NCBI GenBank assembly: GCA_944474755.1
Contig: OX104115.1
Coordinates: 50,275,648 to 50,339,647 of the forward strand
From: Limnoperna fortunei
Taxonomy: Eukaryota > Mollusca > Bivalvia > Mytilida > Modiolidae
Reading direction: 5' to 3'
Length of the DNA stretch: 64,000 bases
Part shown: one piece after another, positions 1 to 14,170 of the stretch
Layout of the letters: the number at the start of each line of letters is the position of its first letter
Numbering within the stretch: position 1 is the first letter of the stretch
Notes under the pieces: generated by a model
Database searches by the model: none
The model's input: the letters and a program-made list of their open reading frames with translations, nothing else
Told to the model about the DNA's origin: nothing
Position numbers and translations under genes: made by a program

Positions 1-660
1 ATACAAGTTCTCAGCAGGAAAATTATACGTTGTTTACTGTATGTCAGAATAAGGCAAACGTTTTTTTTTTGTACTTCTTTTTTGTGTCTACCTTTTTATT
101 GTGTTAGCCCCCTTACTTCTGTGAGTGATTTTTGCCCTTCAAAAAACATATTTGTTGTATAATTGCTTGCAAAATTTTGGCTATATATAGCGCATCTGCA
201 GATGAGTATTCAGCAGAGTAACGTACATTATTCCTGAAACTTTTTGTAATGTTGTTTTATTGGCAATTTGCTTCTGAGATTAGAGGAATTTTAATGTCCG
301 ATGATAATGAAAATCGAACATGCTGAAGCTTCATACACAAAATTTTACGCTGACGAACAATAGACACATCCAGCATTTAGCTTCTGTTGTAACCAGTATG
401 GCTCTATGATTCTTCTTTCACCTGGAACACATATAGAGCTGTTTTCACTAGAAATAGGCTCCGACACACTCCTGTTCCGTTGGGAGGATGCAGCTTTTTC
501 AAACTCTTCAAGCCTGTTTCTTTTTCTTTCTAATAAACTGGCCTTTACGGCGATCCATCATGGCTACCGTTCCGCAAATGGAAATTTCGCGGATTTAGTG
601 AACGACGATGACGTCATAAACGAATAACGAAACAAAAACAAAATGCGCAGAAACAATAGT
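1..660. other. No gene recognised
   Basis: AT-rich sequence with only a 73-codon plus-strand open frame (406-627) that shows no family motif, no splice context I trust and no clear composition change. I see no RNA gene or repeat here. Confidence 0.5.
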
Positions 661-663
661 AGG

Positions 664-919
664 ATATTTCTTCCGTAAATGGCCGATTTCTGATACAGAT
701 GACCCAGTACAGATGAGCTCACGCGCACACATCTGTACTTGCTGCGTCATCCAATCAAAACGCCAGAAACAAGAACGTTGTTATGGAAGCATAACAACGT
801 TCTTCTATGACGTTCTTGTTTACGGGCGTTCTGATTGGACGTCAGAGACAATGGAGTCTAAAACAATGGAGTGTCTATATGTTATAGCGACGTGAAAGTT
901 GTTGGTTTACGGAAGAAAT
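664..919. mobile_element. Foldback (MITE-like) element with nested inverted repeats
   Basis: The outer arms read ATTTCTTCCGTAAA at 666-679 and its complement at 906-919. Inside these, 745-776 pairs with 811-843; both carry CCAATCA, the CGCC/GGCG core and ACAAGAACG or its complement. The centre is a perfect 12-bp stem, 774-785 with 790-801, around the loop GAAG. Such layered symmetry is typical of non-autonomous foldback elements or MITEs. No transposase is present and I see no convincing target duplication. The right arm overlaps the next palindrome by a few bases. Confidence 0.6.
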
Positions 920-1086
920 AGGTACTTTCATACGTTTTTGGAAAGTCCGTGTGAACTTTCACTCGTGATAGAAATTTTTATGTCTTTTGGCTCGTTCCGC
1001 TGCGCTCCACTCGCGAAAAGACATAAATTTCTATCACTCGTGAAAGATCAACCGGTCTTTCCCAAAAACGTATGAAAGAACCTATT
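917..1086. repeat. 170-bp imperfect palindrome
   Basis: The end motif AATAGGTACTTTCATACG at 917-934 is matched in inverse at the right end (CGTATGAAAGAACCTATT, 1069-1086). Further inside, ACTCGTGATAGAAATTT at 961-977 pairs with AAATTTCTATCACTCGTG at 1025-1042, and TATGTCTTTT at 979-988 pairs with AAAAGACATA at 1015-1024. The loop is GC-richer than its surroundings. It ends about 25 bp before the 22-bp satellite, so it may mark one end of a mobile element that carries the array. Confidence 0.65.
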
Positions 1087-1109
1087 AGTCTTTAATACAT
1101 CTTCCTCTT

Positions 1110-4100
1110 TCAACAACATACTGAATACCCTACAACAATATAATGAATACCCTACAACAATATAATGAATACCCTACAACAATACAATGAATACCTACAA
1201 CAGCATACTGAATACCCTACAACAATATAATGAATACCATACAACAATATAATGAATACCCTACAAAAACATCCTGAATACCCTAAACAATATAAGGAAT
1301 ACCCTACAACAATGTAATGAATACCCTACAACAACATACTGAATGCCCTACAACAATATAATGAATACCCTACAACAATATAATGAATACACTACAACAA
1401 TATAATGAATACCTTACAACAACATTCTGAATACCCTACAACAATATAAAGAATACACTACAACAATATAATGAATACACCACAACAATAAAATGAATAC
1501 ACTACAACAATACAATGAATACCCTGCAACAACATCCTGAATGCCTTACAACAATATAATGAATACCTTACAACAACATTCTGATTGCCCTACAACAATA
1601 TAAAGAATACACTACAACAATATAATGAATACACCACAACAATAAAATGAATACCCTACTAGAATACAATGAATACCCTACAACAGTATAATGAATACCC
1701 TACAACAATATAATGAATACCATACAACAGTACAATGAATACCCTACAACAATACAATAAATACCCTACAACAGTAAAATGAATACACTACAACAATATA
1801 ATGAATACCCTACAATAGTACAATGAATACTAGTACCCTATAAAAATATAATGACTACACTACAATAATATAATGAATACCCTACAACAATATAATGAAT
1901 ACACTACAGCAATATAATGAATGCACTACAACAGTATAATGAATACCCTACAACAATATAATGAATACCCTATAACAATATAATGAATACCCTACAACAA
2001 TATAATGAATACCCTACAATAATATAATGAATACACTACAACAATACAATGAATACCCTAAAACAACATCCTGAATACCCTACAACAGTATAACGAATAC
2101 CCTACAACAATATAATGAATACCATACAATAGTACAATGAATACCCTACAACAATACAATAAATACCCTACAACAACATCCTGAATACACTACAACAATA
2201 TAATGAATACATTACAACAATATAAGGAATACACAACAACAATATAATGAATACTAGTACCCTATAAAAATATAATGACTACACTACAATAATATAATGA
2301 ATACCCTACAACAATATAATGAATACACTACAGCAATATAATGAATGCACTACAACAGTACAATGAATATCCTACAACAATATAAAGAATACACTACAAC
2401 AATATAATGAATACACCACTACAATAAAATGAATACCCTACTAGAATACAATGAATACCCTACAACAGTATAATGAATACCCTACAACAATACAATGAAT
2501 ACCCTACAACAGTAAAATGAATACATTACAACAATACAATGAATACCCTACAACAATACAATGAATACCCTACAACAATACAATTAATACCCTACAACAA
2601 TACAATGAATACCCTACAACAGTAAAATGAATACACTGCAACAATACAATGAATACCCTACAACAACATCCTGAATACCCTACAACAGTATAACGAATAC
2701 CCTACAACAATATAATGAATACCATACAACAATATAATGAATACATTACAACAATACAATGAATACCCTACAACAATACAATGAATACCCTACAACAGTA
2801 AAATGAATACACTGCAACAATACAATGAATACCCTACAACAACATGCTGAATACCCTACAACAGTATAACGAATACCCTACAACAATATAATGAATACCA
2901 TACAACAGTACAATGAATACCCTACAACAATACAATAAATACCCTACAACAACATCCTGAATACACTACAACAATATAATGAATACATTACAACAATATA
3001 AGGAATACACTACAACAATATAATGAATACCCTACAACAACACAATTAATACCCTATAAAAATATAATGAATACCCTACAACAATATAATGAATACACTA
3101 CAACAATATAATGAATACACTAAAACAATATAATGAATACACTACAACAATATAATGAATACCCTACAACAACATAATTAATACACTACAACAATATAAT
3201 GAATTCACTACAACAACATCCTGAATACCCTACAACAGTAAAATGAATACACTACAACAATGCAATGAATACCCTACAACAACATCCTGAATACCCTACA
3301 ACAGTATAATGAATACCCTACAACAATATAATGAATATACTACAGCAATATAATGAATGTACTACAACAGTTAAATGAATATCCTAAAACAATACAATGA
3401 ATACCCTACAATAACATCCTGAATACCATACAACAGTACAATGAATACCCTACAACAATATAAGGAATACACTACAACAATATAATGAATACACCACAAC
3501 AATAAAATAAATACCCTACAACAACATCCTGAATACACTACAACAATATAATGAATACACTACAACAATACAATGAATACCCTACAAGAACATCCTGAAT
3601 ACCCTAAAACAGTAAAATGAATACACTACAACAATAAAATGAATACCCTACAACAATACAATGAATACCCTACAACAACATCCTGAATACCCTACAACAG
3701 TATAATGAATACCCTATACAAATATAATGACTACACTACAACAATATAATGAATACCCTACAACAATATAATGAATACACTACAACAATATAATGAATAC
3801 ACTAAAACAATATAATGAATACACTACAACAATATAATGAATACACTACAACAGTATAATGAATATACTACAGCAGTTAAATGAATATCCTAAAACAATA
3901 CAATGAATACCCTACAACAACATCCTGAATACCATACAACAACATTCTGATTGCCCTACAACAATATAAAGAATACACTACAACAATATAATGAATACAC
4001 CACAACAATAAAATGAATACCCTACTAGAATACAATGAATACCCTACAACAGTATAATGAATACCCTACAACAATATAATGAATACCATACAACAGTACA

Positions 4101-7100
4101 ATGAATACCCTACAACAATACAATAAATACCCTACAACAGTAAAATGAATACACTACAACAATATAATGAATACCCTACAATAGTACAATGAATACTAGT
4201 ACCCTATAAAAATATAATGACTACACTACAATAATATAATGAATACCCTACAACAAAATAATGAATACACTACAGCAATATAATGAATGCACTACAACAG
4301 TATAAAGAATACCCTACAACAATATAATGAATACCCTACAACAATATAATGAATACCCTACAACAATATAATGAATACCCTACAACAATATAATGAATAC
4401 ACTACAACAATACAATGAATACCCTAAAACAACATCCTGAATACCCTACAACAGTATAACGAATACCCTACAACAATATAATGAATACCATACAATAGTA
4501 CAATGAATACCCTACAACAATACAATAAATACCCTACAACAACATCCTGAATACACTACAACAATATAATGAATACATTACAACAATATAAGGAATACAC
4601 AACAACAATATAATGAATACTAGTACCCTATAAAAATATAATGACTACACTACAATAATATAATGAATACCCTACAACAATATAATGAATACACTACAGC
4701 AATATAATGAATGCACTACAACAGTACAATGAATATCCTACAACAATATAAAGAATACACTACAACAATATAATGAATACACCACAACAATAAAATGAAT
4801 ACCCTACTAGAATACAATGAATACCCTACAACAGTATAATGAATACCCTACAACAATACAATGAATACCCTACAACAGTAAAATGAATACATTACAACAA
4901 TACAATGAATACCCTACAAGAATACAATGAATACCCTACAACAATACAATTAATACCCTACAACAATACAATGAATACCCTACAACAGTAAAATGAATAC
5001 ACTGCAACAATACAATGAATACCCTACAACAACATCCTGAATACCCTACAACAGTATAACGAATACCCTACAACAATATAATGAATACCATACAACAATA
5101 TAATGAATACATTACAACAATACAATGAATACCCTACAACAATACAATGAATACCCTACAACAGTAAAATGAATACACTGCAACAATACAATGAATACCC
5201 TACAACAACATGCTGAATACCCTACAACAGTATAACGAATACCCTACAACAATATAATGAATACCATACAACAGTACAATGAATACCCTACAACAATACA
5301 ATAAATACCCTACAACAACATCCTGAATACACTACAACAATATAATGAATACATTACAACAATATAAGGAATACACTACAACAATATAATGAATACCCTA
5401 CAACAACACAATTAATACCCTATAAAAATATAATGAATACCCTACAACAATATAATGAATACACTACAACAATATAATGAATACACTAAAACAATATAAT
5501 GAATACACTACAACAATATAATGAATACCCTACAACAACATAATTAATACACTACAACAATATAATGAATTCACTACAACAACATCCTGAATACCCTACA
5601 ACAGTAAAATGAATACACTACAACAATGCAATGAATACCCTACAACAACATCCTGAATACCCTACAACAGTATAATGAATACCCTACAACAATATAATGA
5701 ATATACTACAGCAATATAATGAATGTACTACAACAGTTAAATGAATATCCTAAAACAATACAATGAATACCCTACAATAACATCCTGAATACCATACAAC
5801 AGTACAATGAATACCCTACAACAATATAAGGAATACACTACAACAATATAATGAATACACCACAACAATAAAATAAATACCCTACAACAACATCCTGAAT
5901 ACACTACAACAATATAATGAATACACTACAACAATACAATGAATACCCTACAAGAACATCCTGAATACCCTAAAACAGTAAAATGAATACACTACAACAA
6001 TAAAATGAATACCCTACAACACTACAATGAATACCCTACAACAATACAATAAATACCCTACAACAACATCCTGAATACACTACAACAATATAATGAATAC
6101 ATTACAACAATATAAGGAATACACTACAACAATATAATGAATACCCTACAACAACACAATTAATACCCTATAGAAATATAATGAATACACTACAACAATA
6201 TAATGAATACACTAAAACAATATAATGAATACACTACAACAATATAATGAATACCCTACAACAACATAATTAATACACTACAACAATATAATGAATACAC
6301 TACAACAATATAATGAATACACTAAAACAATATAATGAATACACTACAACAATATAATGAATACCCTACAACAACATAATTAATACACTACAACAATATA
6401 ATGAATTCACTACAACAACATCCTGAATACCCTACAACAGTAAAATGAATACACTACAACAATGCAATGAATACCCTACAACAACATCCTGAATACCCTT
6501 CAACAGTATAATGAATACCCTACAACAATATAATGAATATACTACAGCAATATAATGAATGTACTACAACAGTTAAATGAATATCCTAAAACAATACAAT
6601 GAATACTCTACAATAACATCCTGAATACCATACAACAGTACAATGAATACCCTACAACAATATAAGGAATACACTACAACAATATAATGAATACACCACA
6701 ACAATAAAATAAATACCCTACAACAATACAATGAATACCCTACAACAATATAATGAATACACTACAACAATACAATGAATACCCTACAAGAACATCCTGA
6801 ATACCCTAAAACAGTAAAATGAATACACTACAACAATAAAATGAATACCCTACAACAGTACAATGAATACCCTACAACAATACAATGAATACCCTACAAC
6901 AACATCCTGAATACCCTACAACAGTATAATGAATACCCTATACAAATATAATGACTACACTACAACAATATAATGAATACCCTACAACAATATAATGAAT
7001 ACACTACAACAATATAATGAATACACTAAAACAATATAATGAATACACTACAACAATATAATGAATACACTACAACAGTATAATGAATATACTACAGCAG

Positions 7101-7741
7101 TTAAATGAATATCCTAAAACAATACAATGAATACCCTACAACAACATCATGAATACCATACAACAGTACAATGAATACCCTACAACAATATAAGGAATAC
7201 ACTACAACAATATAATGAATACACCACAACAATAAAATAAATACCCTACAACAATACAATGAATACCCTACAACAATATAATGAATACACTACAACAATA
7301 CAATGAATACCCTACAAGAGTACAATGAATACCCTACAACAGTACAATGAATACCCTACAACAATACAATGAATACCCTACAACAACATCCTGAATTCAC
7401 TACAACAATATAATGAATACATTACAACAATATAAGGAATACACTACAACAATATAATGAATACCCTACAACAATATAATGAATACCCTACAACAATAAA
7501 ATGAATACACTACAACAATACAATGAATACCCTGCAACAACATCCTGAATGCCTTACAACAATGTAACGAAAACCCTAAAACAACATAATGAACACCCTA
7601 TAAAAATATAATGAATACCCTACAACAATATAATGAATACACTACAACAATATAATGAATACACTAAAACAATATAATGAATACACTACAACAATATAAT
7701 GAATACCCTACAACAATATAATGAATACCCTACAACAACGT
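1110..7741. repeat. 22-bp minisatellite array, about 6.6 kb
   Basis: About 300 tandem copies of a 22-bp unit, consensus CCTACAACAATATAATGAAT plus AC. Common variants carry ACATCC, AGTATA, ATACAA or ACTACA. The plus strand has about one G per unit, so base skew is extreme. A long block (about 1575-3655) recurs nearly unchanged 2366 bp downstream (about 3941-6020), shown by shared private variants: CTGATTGCCC at 1581 and 3947, ACTAGT at 1829 and 4195, GAATTC at 3201 and 5567. Further shorter duplications lie downstream, for example GAATTC again at 6403. No open frame of note crosses the array. Confidence 0.95.
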
Positions 7742-7856
7742 TATTGAGTGAAGAATGATTTTTTATTACTAAGTAGAGGTTTAACTAAATGCCCAGTATA
7801 AAGTTTCCAATAGATCCTATAGTGTGATGTTTGATACTAGTAATTAAGAAGTTAAG

Positions 7857-8127
7857 TAATGTTGTTTTGTTTGTTTGAACTGTTGTTAACGCCACTTTCA
7901 GCAATTTTTAAGCTATTTTAATGCGTCCAGTTTTTATTGGAAGGAGGGAGCCGGAGTACCAGGAGAAAACTCCCGACCTGTGATATGAAAACTGGCAATC
8001 CTTGTCAATTAAGATTGGAGTCGAGTACACCCTGCCTGCAGTGAGAATTGAACCCGCAATCTCAGTGTTGACAGACCACGTGATCAATAGTATACGAACT
8101 ACCTTAACCACTCCACAACCGAGGCCC
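7857..8127 (-). mobile_element. tRNA-derived SINE, copy A
   Basis: On the minus strand this starts with a tRNA-like head: GTGGAGTGGTTAAGGT resembles a pol III A box and GCGGGTTCAATTCTC resembles a B box. It continues through a body with CTCCTGGTACTCCGGCTCC to GCTGAAAGTGGCGTTAAC and a tail of CAAACAAAC repeats. AGTTAAG at 7850-7856 and at 8128-8134 is a probable short target duplication. The 67-codon minus frame at 7908-8111 is only translation through this SINE. The family resembles bivalve tRNA SINEs, possibly the MetaSINE group, which I infer from memory of the conserved tail only. Confidence 0.75.
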
Positions 8128-8134
8128 AGTTAAG

Positions 8135-9820
8135 ATATATGTTACATTATTATATATATTATATGCTAGGACTTCATGAAGATACTGAACTTACTGTGGA
8201 GTAGTCCTGAAGTACGAACTCTCAGGTTTTTTCGCCTGCACTTGTTCTAATGTACATATCGACAGCAACCTTTTTTATTGTACTATCATATGAAACGTTC
8301 ATGGCTATCTGTAATTAGAATATTAAGTAATAAGCCGCAACATGTATAAGTACACTATAATTTGATAGCGGATGTTTTTTTAATTGAATGTGTTGTTCAT
8401 TTTGAGAATGTTTTTTCATATGTATATATTCCTCAAATTCCTCTCTATGTCATTAGAATTCTTTTCCCCTTCGTAGCGTTCCGTATTAATCACTACAGTT
8501 AAAGCAACACGGTTGAATAAAAATATGTATAATAATATTTAATCCAATTGAACAGATGTATAAAATATTTACGAACCAGTTTCGGGACCAAATTTATTTT
8601 TGCTGGTCTTTTCGGATGTGAAGTGTATGAAATCTATACGAAAAATACGTTTTGTAACCCCAAAAAAAGCACATATGTAAAAACCAATTAAATATATACG
8701 CAAGAGTTTTAGGCTTTTCTCCGTGTTTTTCGTCTTCATTTTCCTTTTTTACTACAAATACTGTTTACATGATCATAGTTTTTTACACATAATACTGTGT
8801 TTTGCTAACCATGAGCCGAGTTCTGCACATCATTTAAGACTTTTTTCCTTCGTATAATACCATTCATAAAATTTCCTTCACAACGCATAAATATTAATTG
8901 ATATTTTCATTTTTGCCTTTGGCGTCTTAATCACCAACATGTTATAGATTCAGATTGTCTTTAAGGTCTAACAGGGGTTTTCAATACATGACTTGTTTGG
9001 TCAGAAAGCCCAAAGCATCCTCAACAGAATGGAACTATTCATTTTTTTTAAATCTTACCATCTATACTATACAGACATAATATTGTAAGACCTATCTCAA
9101 GCGGTACGTTTTACTCTGACCGTGTTATACCATTTCAATCCCTTGCCACTGTGCTGGCATACAACACCCATCAACACGGAACACGGAACACAATAGTAAT
9201 TAGTGTTACCCAAAGGTAATTAAACGGCAACATTCTTTAAATCTTGCACTGATCCTAAAAATAAATTTCTAAAATCCGGGAACTTTCTTATTGTATCACT
9301 ATCACAGGGTAGTCTTCAGATTTTATCTTCACTATTGCGAAATATTAACAAAAAGATAAGTACCTGTACGTACAAGAGATTTATAATCAATAGCACGGAT
9401 GATAAATTTATTGTGCCCTAGTTATTAGGGCAACCAAGTGCATACCAAGTAATTCAGAGTTGTTCATTGTAGTTGTTGAGCCTCGGAATATAAGTGAAAC
9501 GCGTAATATGTGTTTCCTTTGTTTAGCTTTTGTGTGGTAAGAACACGTTATATTAAAATGCTGGCTTTTAATAAGTAAAAAACAAATTAAATATACAATT
9601 GTCCATCGATTTTAGCATCACCGGGGTAAATAATTACCTGCAGCCGGTGTCGTATAATTATAGGTCACCCCATATTTACATATCCGGCCGGATACATAAA
9701 GTTAATATTATGGGTCCGAGTCTCTAATTTAAGGGCCACCGTATAAGAATCATTCCGTCTTCTTTGTTTTTAAATTTTAACATATGAAGAACGATAAATA
9801 TGCAAACGTAAGTTTTACAC
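8135..9820. other. No gene recognised
   Basis: AT-rich unique-looking sequence. I find no coding frame, RNA gene or clear repeat here. Confidence 0.4.
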
Positions 9821-9821
9821 C

Positions 9822-9965
9822 AGGGGCGGATACAGGAATTCGTGTTAGGGGAGGCGTAAAAGGTCGGCGATGGGTCTGGGGGACGCTCAAGGCCCCCAGC
9901 AAGTTCGGGGCATCGTCTAGGGGGGGGATCTAAGCATACGGTAGCCGTACAAAGTTTTCTAGACT
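9822..9965. repeat. G-rich insert, possible MITE end
   Basis: A short block that starts near CAGGGGCGGATACAGG and contains several G runs (for example 9921-9927) stands out from AT-rich surroundings. CAGGGGCGGATCCAGG-like starts occur in hAT-type non-autonomous elements of many animals, but I do not see the matching inverted end, so this is only a suggestion. Confidence 0.3.
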
Positions 9966-10394
9966 CTACTCGTTTTTTTTTTGCTTTTGTCCCGTCTTTA
10001 AGCTGGCTTTATTTTTCAACTATGACCATAAATAATGAATTTTAATGAAGGAACTCCGGTTTATTCGATGCGTTTACTCGTTTTCTAATTCCTCCTTTTC
10101 CATTCCTCTCGTTTTACCCTCTCATTCTCTCGCTCTCCCGCGCCTGTACACAATAATTTAAATTCAAATATATGCTATATGGGTTCAAATAATGATGACA
10201 GTGATAGTGTTCTAGAAGCTCTCATAAGAATTTCCTAAGTTAAGTTCTTATACAAGCTTTGTGATAAACAATAGATCGAATTTGAAATTACTTGGTTGTC
10301 CCTCGAAAAAACTTTGTACCTTATATACATTTTAAAGATAATTTAAGAAATAATTCATGAAAGGTTTGATGTTGTTCTCATTTACACATGGGGT

Positions 10395-10566
10395 GGACCT
10401 TTATATTCGATTTTTTTTTACCTAGCGATAGCGAGATAGAAAATGTGAATATAAAGTCCCAGCATATGTCATCTTCGCTAGCCAAGGGTTACGATTCGAT
10501 ACTCTTATCTGCGTGAAGATAAGAGCATCGGATCGTAACCCTTGGCTAGCGAAGATGAGCGTATGT
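10395..10566. repeat. Foldback palindrome with about 48-bp arms
   Basis: Arms 10463-10510 and 10517-10565 are inverse copies with few mismatches; the shared core is CTTCGCTAGCCAAGGGTTAC. The loop is GCGTGA. A second smaller inverted pair sits just left (GGACCTTTATATTC at about 10396 and GAATATAAAGTCC at 10447-10459). The region is probably a foldback MITE. No coding sequence is present. Confidence 0.75.
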
Positions 10567-12230
10567 GTAAATAAGTACAATATACAATACAATTTAACAA
10601 CACATTTATTGAATATTTTACCATAACGTAACCTCGATATCTTATTTATTGACTTTTTAAAATTAGAACTTCAAAATTCAGCCGTTAATATTAATACGTC
10701 GTTAAACTCTTCAGACCTTACGTCGCATTGCGCGTGTGTGAAGTGGGAATATATCGGTGAAATATCGTTTGACGTTATAAGGCCCTCATATCAGAAACAA
10801 TTACATGATATGAGTTCTCACATAGCAAACAAACAATAGTTAAAAGATAAAAATCGAGCACTTTTTTCTTATGTATATATATGCGTACTTCTTTAATGCA
10901 CATCATTGATCGGATGTTAAATGAATTCTGGTAAGAAAGGGACTTCTAAACTTTAGCGAGATTTAGTTGCAAATTCATTTACAATCGGTCGAAAAGAATA
11001 CGTAAATACTGTTCAGTAAAATGTCTTATTTTGGGAACAAAACAGTAGTAAATGGAAAGGATGGAACCTAATTTAACACAAACCACAAACGGAGTGTGGA
11101 AGAAATCAGGAAAAGAGGTCTATTTACACTCCAACGGTAAAAAAAAACCAAAAAAGTAGTCTAGTAGACTGGCGGAACCTTTCCCTGACTGATGCCTAAA
11201 ATTTACCTCATTTACAATATGGAAGCTGCCAGCTGAATAAATTCTTAGTGTCACCATAATTTGTAGCAAATAGAAAGGAACCTGTTCGTATCGTTGGACT
11301 TCATAAACATGGCTGGAATCTTATAAGCAGAAGTCGAAAATAGTTGGCTTTAATATTCTATACCTCAAAACAATGTCTGTATTATCTATTAGTCCAAATG
11401 AGTATCATTATTCCTTAAATCTCTATTTCAACGTATATTGTGATGACTTCCGCAGTTATAATATATGTGTTTACATGTGCTCATAGGCTATCAAATGACT
11501 TCAAAATTAAAAAGAAATGCAGACCAGAAACTGTACATTTAATGGGTACGCGCTTTAAAATTACGGACCTACAAACTGTAAATTTTAGAGATCCGGAGCT
11601 ATACAATAAATCCACCAAGAATGCAGACCCGTAGAAGATTCATGGGACGTTACTTCGATTGGCGGACTAATTCACTAAATATGGACCAGGGATATACGTT
11701 TAATTCAATAATAAATGTAGACGTAAACTGTAAATTTACTGGGTACACATTAATGGAAACACTTAAACAATATATTTTTAGAGTTGTAACAATTAAGGGT
11801 GTGTGTTAAATTTTCTAGAAGTGAGTGTGATTAAAGTTTACATGCCATGAAACAGTAAACCTATACATAGTTGGACAAATTTCTTGTCACAGAAAGCGAA
11901 AAATCCAACTATACCATATATAATGACCTGCCTTTATTAGGTCTTTATTTGAAAGCATAGTTGTGATGTCAAAGTAACCGATAGTCTGCATGAGAGTTTA
12001 CAAAGGATTTACGTCAATTACCTATAATTATAGACAAAAATCAATCGAAAGCGGATCAAAAATGTTACAGTATGGGTGGACCCGAACCTGTAATATGTGA
12101 CACCGGTCATGTTTCTAAGTACTGCAAATATTATTTTTGATATGCAGTAAATAGCTATATCATCCTATATGAATGTACTGACCTCCTCCTCAGTGGATGT
12201 TGACGATAATAGAGTTAACGTGCTGGGTCA
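10567..12230. other. No gene recognised
   Basis: AT-rich sequence with two short overlapping plus frames (11440-11634 and 11621-11809) that match no family I recognise. They share a weak internal repeat (ACTGTACATTTAATGGGTAC near 11529 and ACTGTAAATTTACTGGGTAC near 11728), which suggests a decayed repeat and not a gene. A small inverted pair CTCATATCA / TGATATGAG lies near 10787-10813. Confidence 0.4.
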
Positions 12231-12383
12231 GGTCTCATAAAACATCTATCTAAAATTTGAGGATTTCCTCAACTTGTCTTCAACTCAAAAATTCAGTGAC
12301 CAATCAGATTGCTGAAAATTTTTAATTTAAGGAAACATTCTGATATTTAAGGAAATTCTCAATTTGAGAAGTTTTATGAAACC
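12231..12383. mobile_element. Small MITE-like element with inverted ends
   Basis: The left end GGTCTCATAAAACATC (12231) mirrors the right end, whose complement reads GGTTTCATAAAACTTCTC (12366-12383). Homology of the two arms continues through an AAATTTGAGGATTTCC-like core. The total length of 153 bp and about 40-bp arms fit a MITE. Target duplication is not evident. Confidence 0.55.
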
Positions 12384-13755
12384 GAGGCCTGGACCTCCAA
12401 ATTGATGTCCTTGCTCGGAGGGTTTAGTGGTCTTTGGAGTTCTAACAGCGGCCGAGCTGCTGGCGTGTAATGTTGGCCAACTCTAAAACCCCACATGGGT
12501 AGAAGCTTTCTCGATTTGGACCTTAAGGCGGTTTTACATCACACATCTTGCAATAAAATAGTGCATTCATATAAAGAAAACAAGTGTGCACACAGAAAAC
12601 TGTCACGCCTGTATTCGGCATCATTAACGAAAAAATCACGTCGTAAGCATTACGTAAATAGCATTAAATTGTTATCATTTAAAATATACAATGCATGCTC
12701 TCAAAATACAGGTTGTTTAATCTCAATTGTTTATCGATTTAGAACTGTTTAGTGAAAAATGTGATAAATATCCTTTGTTTGATCAGTTAGAAAAGAGTTA
12801 AATGTGAACAATTTTAGACAATTTAAGTACATTACTACAAAAAGTATATAAATGAATACACAATTTTTAACATAGATTTAACGGTCAAAATTGTCAGATA
12901 TCCATTAAAGAATACTTTGTTTTATGCTTTCTGTTGGAAATCGAACCAACAATACTGTCCCAGAAGATGAGATCAACATAAGATGTCCTTCCAGATAAAC
13001 TTGGAGATGCCATACACGGGTATATGCTTTTTTCAATAGAAATTTGTATGCACTTAATTTAGTTTGTCTAAACAATCCCTTAGTGTGATGTATTGGTCTG
13101 CCACAGATCGTGGTTTGTCTGTATGAAAGAGATCAGTGGATAAATAAGTTTTTAGTTTTTATCAGACTGAATGCTCATCTTTTTATCTTATCAGCAACTT
13201 TGTTTGTTGTGCTAGCTTTTATTTGATGACAGTCAAGTAACTCCCTGATCAGACATCAATGAATCATACTAAAGGTCTAATATTCTGGCAATTTTAACAA
13301 AAAAATTAATTAGAATTTATCAAAGTTTCATTGAATTATCTCCCCTTATTAACAACAATGGGGAACTATGAGTAGTTAAATCATATTTGTAAACAATAGA
13401 AGAGATGAAACAGACGAAGAGGATAACCACTGAAGAAGATACTAATTTTAAAGCCTGTTTGATAAAAGGTATATACACCTAAAATATATAAAACTTGCCA
13501 TTAAAGTACTTAACTGACATAACACGAACAGAATTGATTTTAGTCTAAAAAAGACCTGCTGGCTTCAAGTGATATCATTTTTAACAGAATATGGCACCTC
13601 ACAGAACAAACCTTTACTAAAAAAAGTACTGCATTCTTTTTGCAGTGTAAAAAGAAATGAATAATTAGCCAGGCTTAATTAGCACAATTATATCCCTTGT
13701 CATAATTGATGAAGAGTTGTCTTTCTTCGGCTGCTAATTGTCTTGTTAAATAATG
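12384..13755. other. No gene recognised
   Basis: AT-rich; the 85-codon plus frame at 12495-12752 has no recognisable motif. Nothing else can be supported. Confidence 0.4.
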
Positions 13756-13764
13756 AACAAATTT

Positions 13765-14170
13765 TTATACCCTTGCTTCGAAGAAGAGGGTGAATACTGT
13801 TAAATACCCTTGTCCGTTCATCTGTCCGTGTGTAACACAAATTTCTGTTGTATTTTTCTAATAAACTATATGATGCAGAAGCCTGATATTTTGGATACTG
13901 CTTTATCCTATTATACCGTAAGGTAATAGCTATTTTAAGCTCCTTGGTCATCTACTTTCTGTTTCAAGAATACTCTTCGTTTAACACATAGTTATCATAC
14001 ATGCAAAATATCCGTCACAGTTTTCTACGCAACTTTAAGAAGTAGAAGCCTGATATTTTTGCATATTGCTTTATCCTATAGTGCCATACATATGGTGTAT
14101 AGCGATTTCATGCTCCTTGGTTATCATCTTCATGTTTACCGAATACTTATGAAATGTATGTTTTTCTACT
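13765..14170. repeat. Dispersed repeat with two diverged half-units
   Basis: The phrase AGAAGCCTGATATTTT...TGCTTTATCCTAT occurs near 13877 and again near 14045, each followed by a short block ending CTCCTTGGT.ATC. The two halves are about 168 bp apart and diverged. The opening GCTTCGAAGAAGAGGGTG and CCGTTCATCTGTCCG blocks resemble dispersed repeats common in bivalves (from memory). The 83-codon minus frame at 13700-13951 lies inside this repeat and is not a gene. Confidence 0.5.

Noticed and set aside
406..627. 73-codon frame at the window start
   Set aside because: No motif, no supporting context; length is within chance for this window.
1110..7741. CRISPR-like array
   Set aside because: Units are 22 bp and directly adjacent with no unique spacers; this is a minisatellite in a eukaryotic genome.
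7908..8111. 67-codon minus frame
   Set aside because: Translation through SINE copy A.
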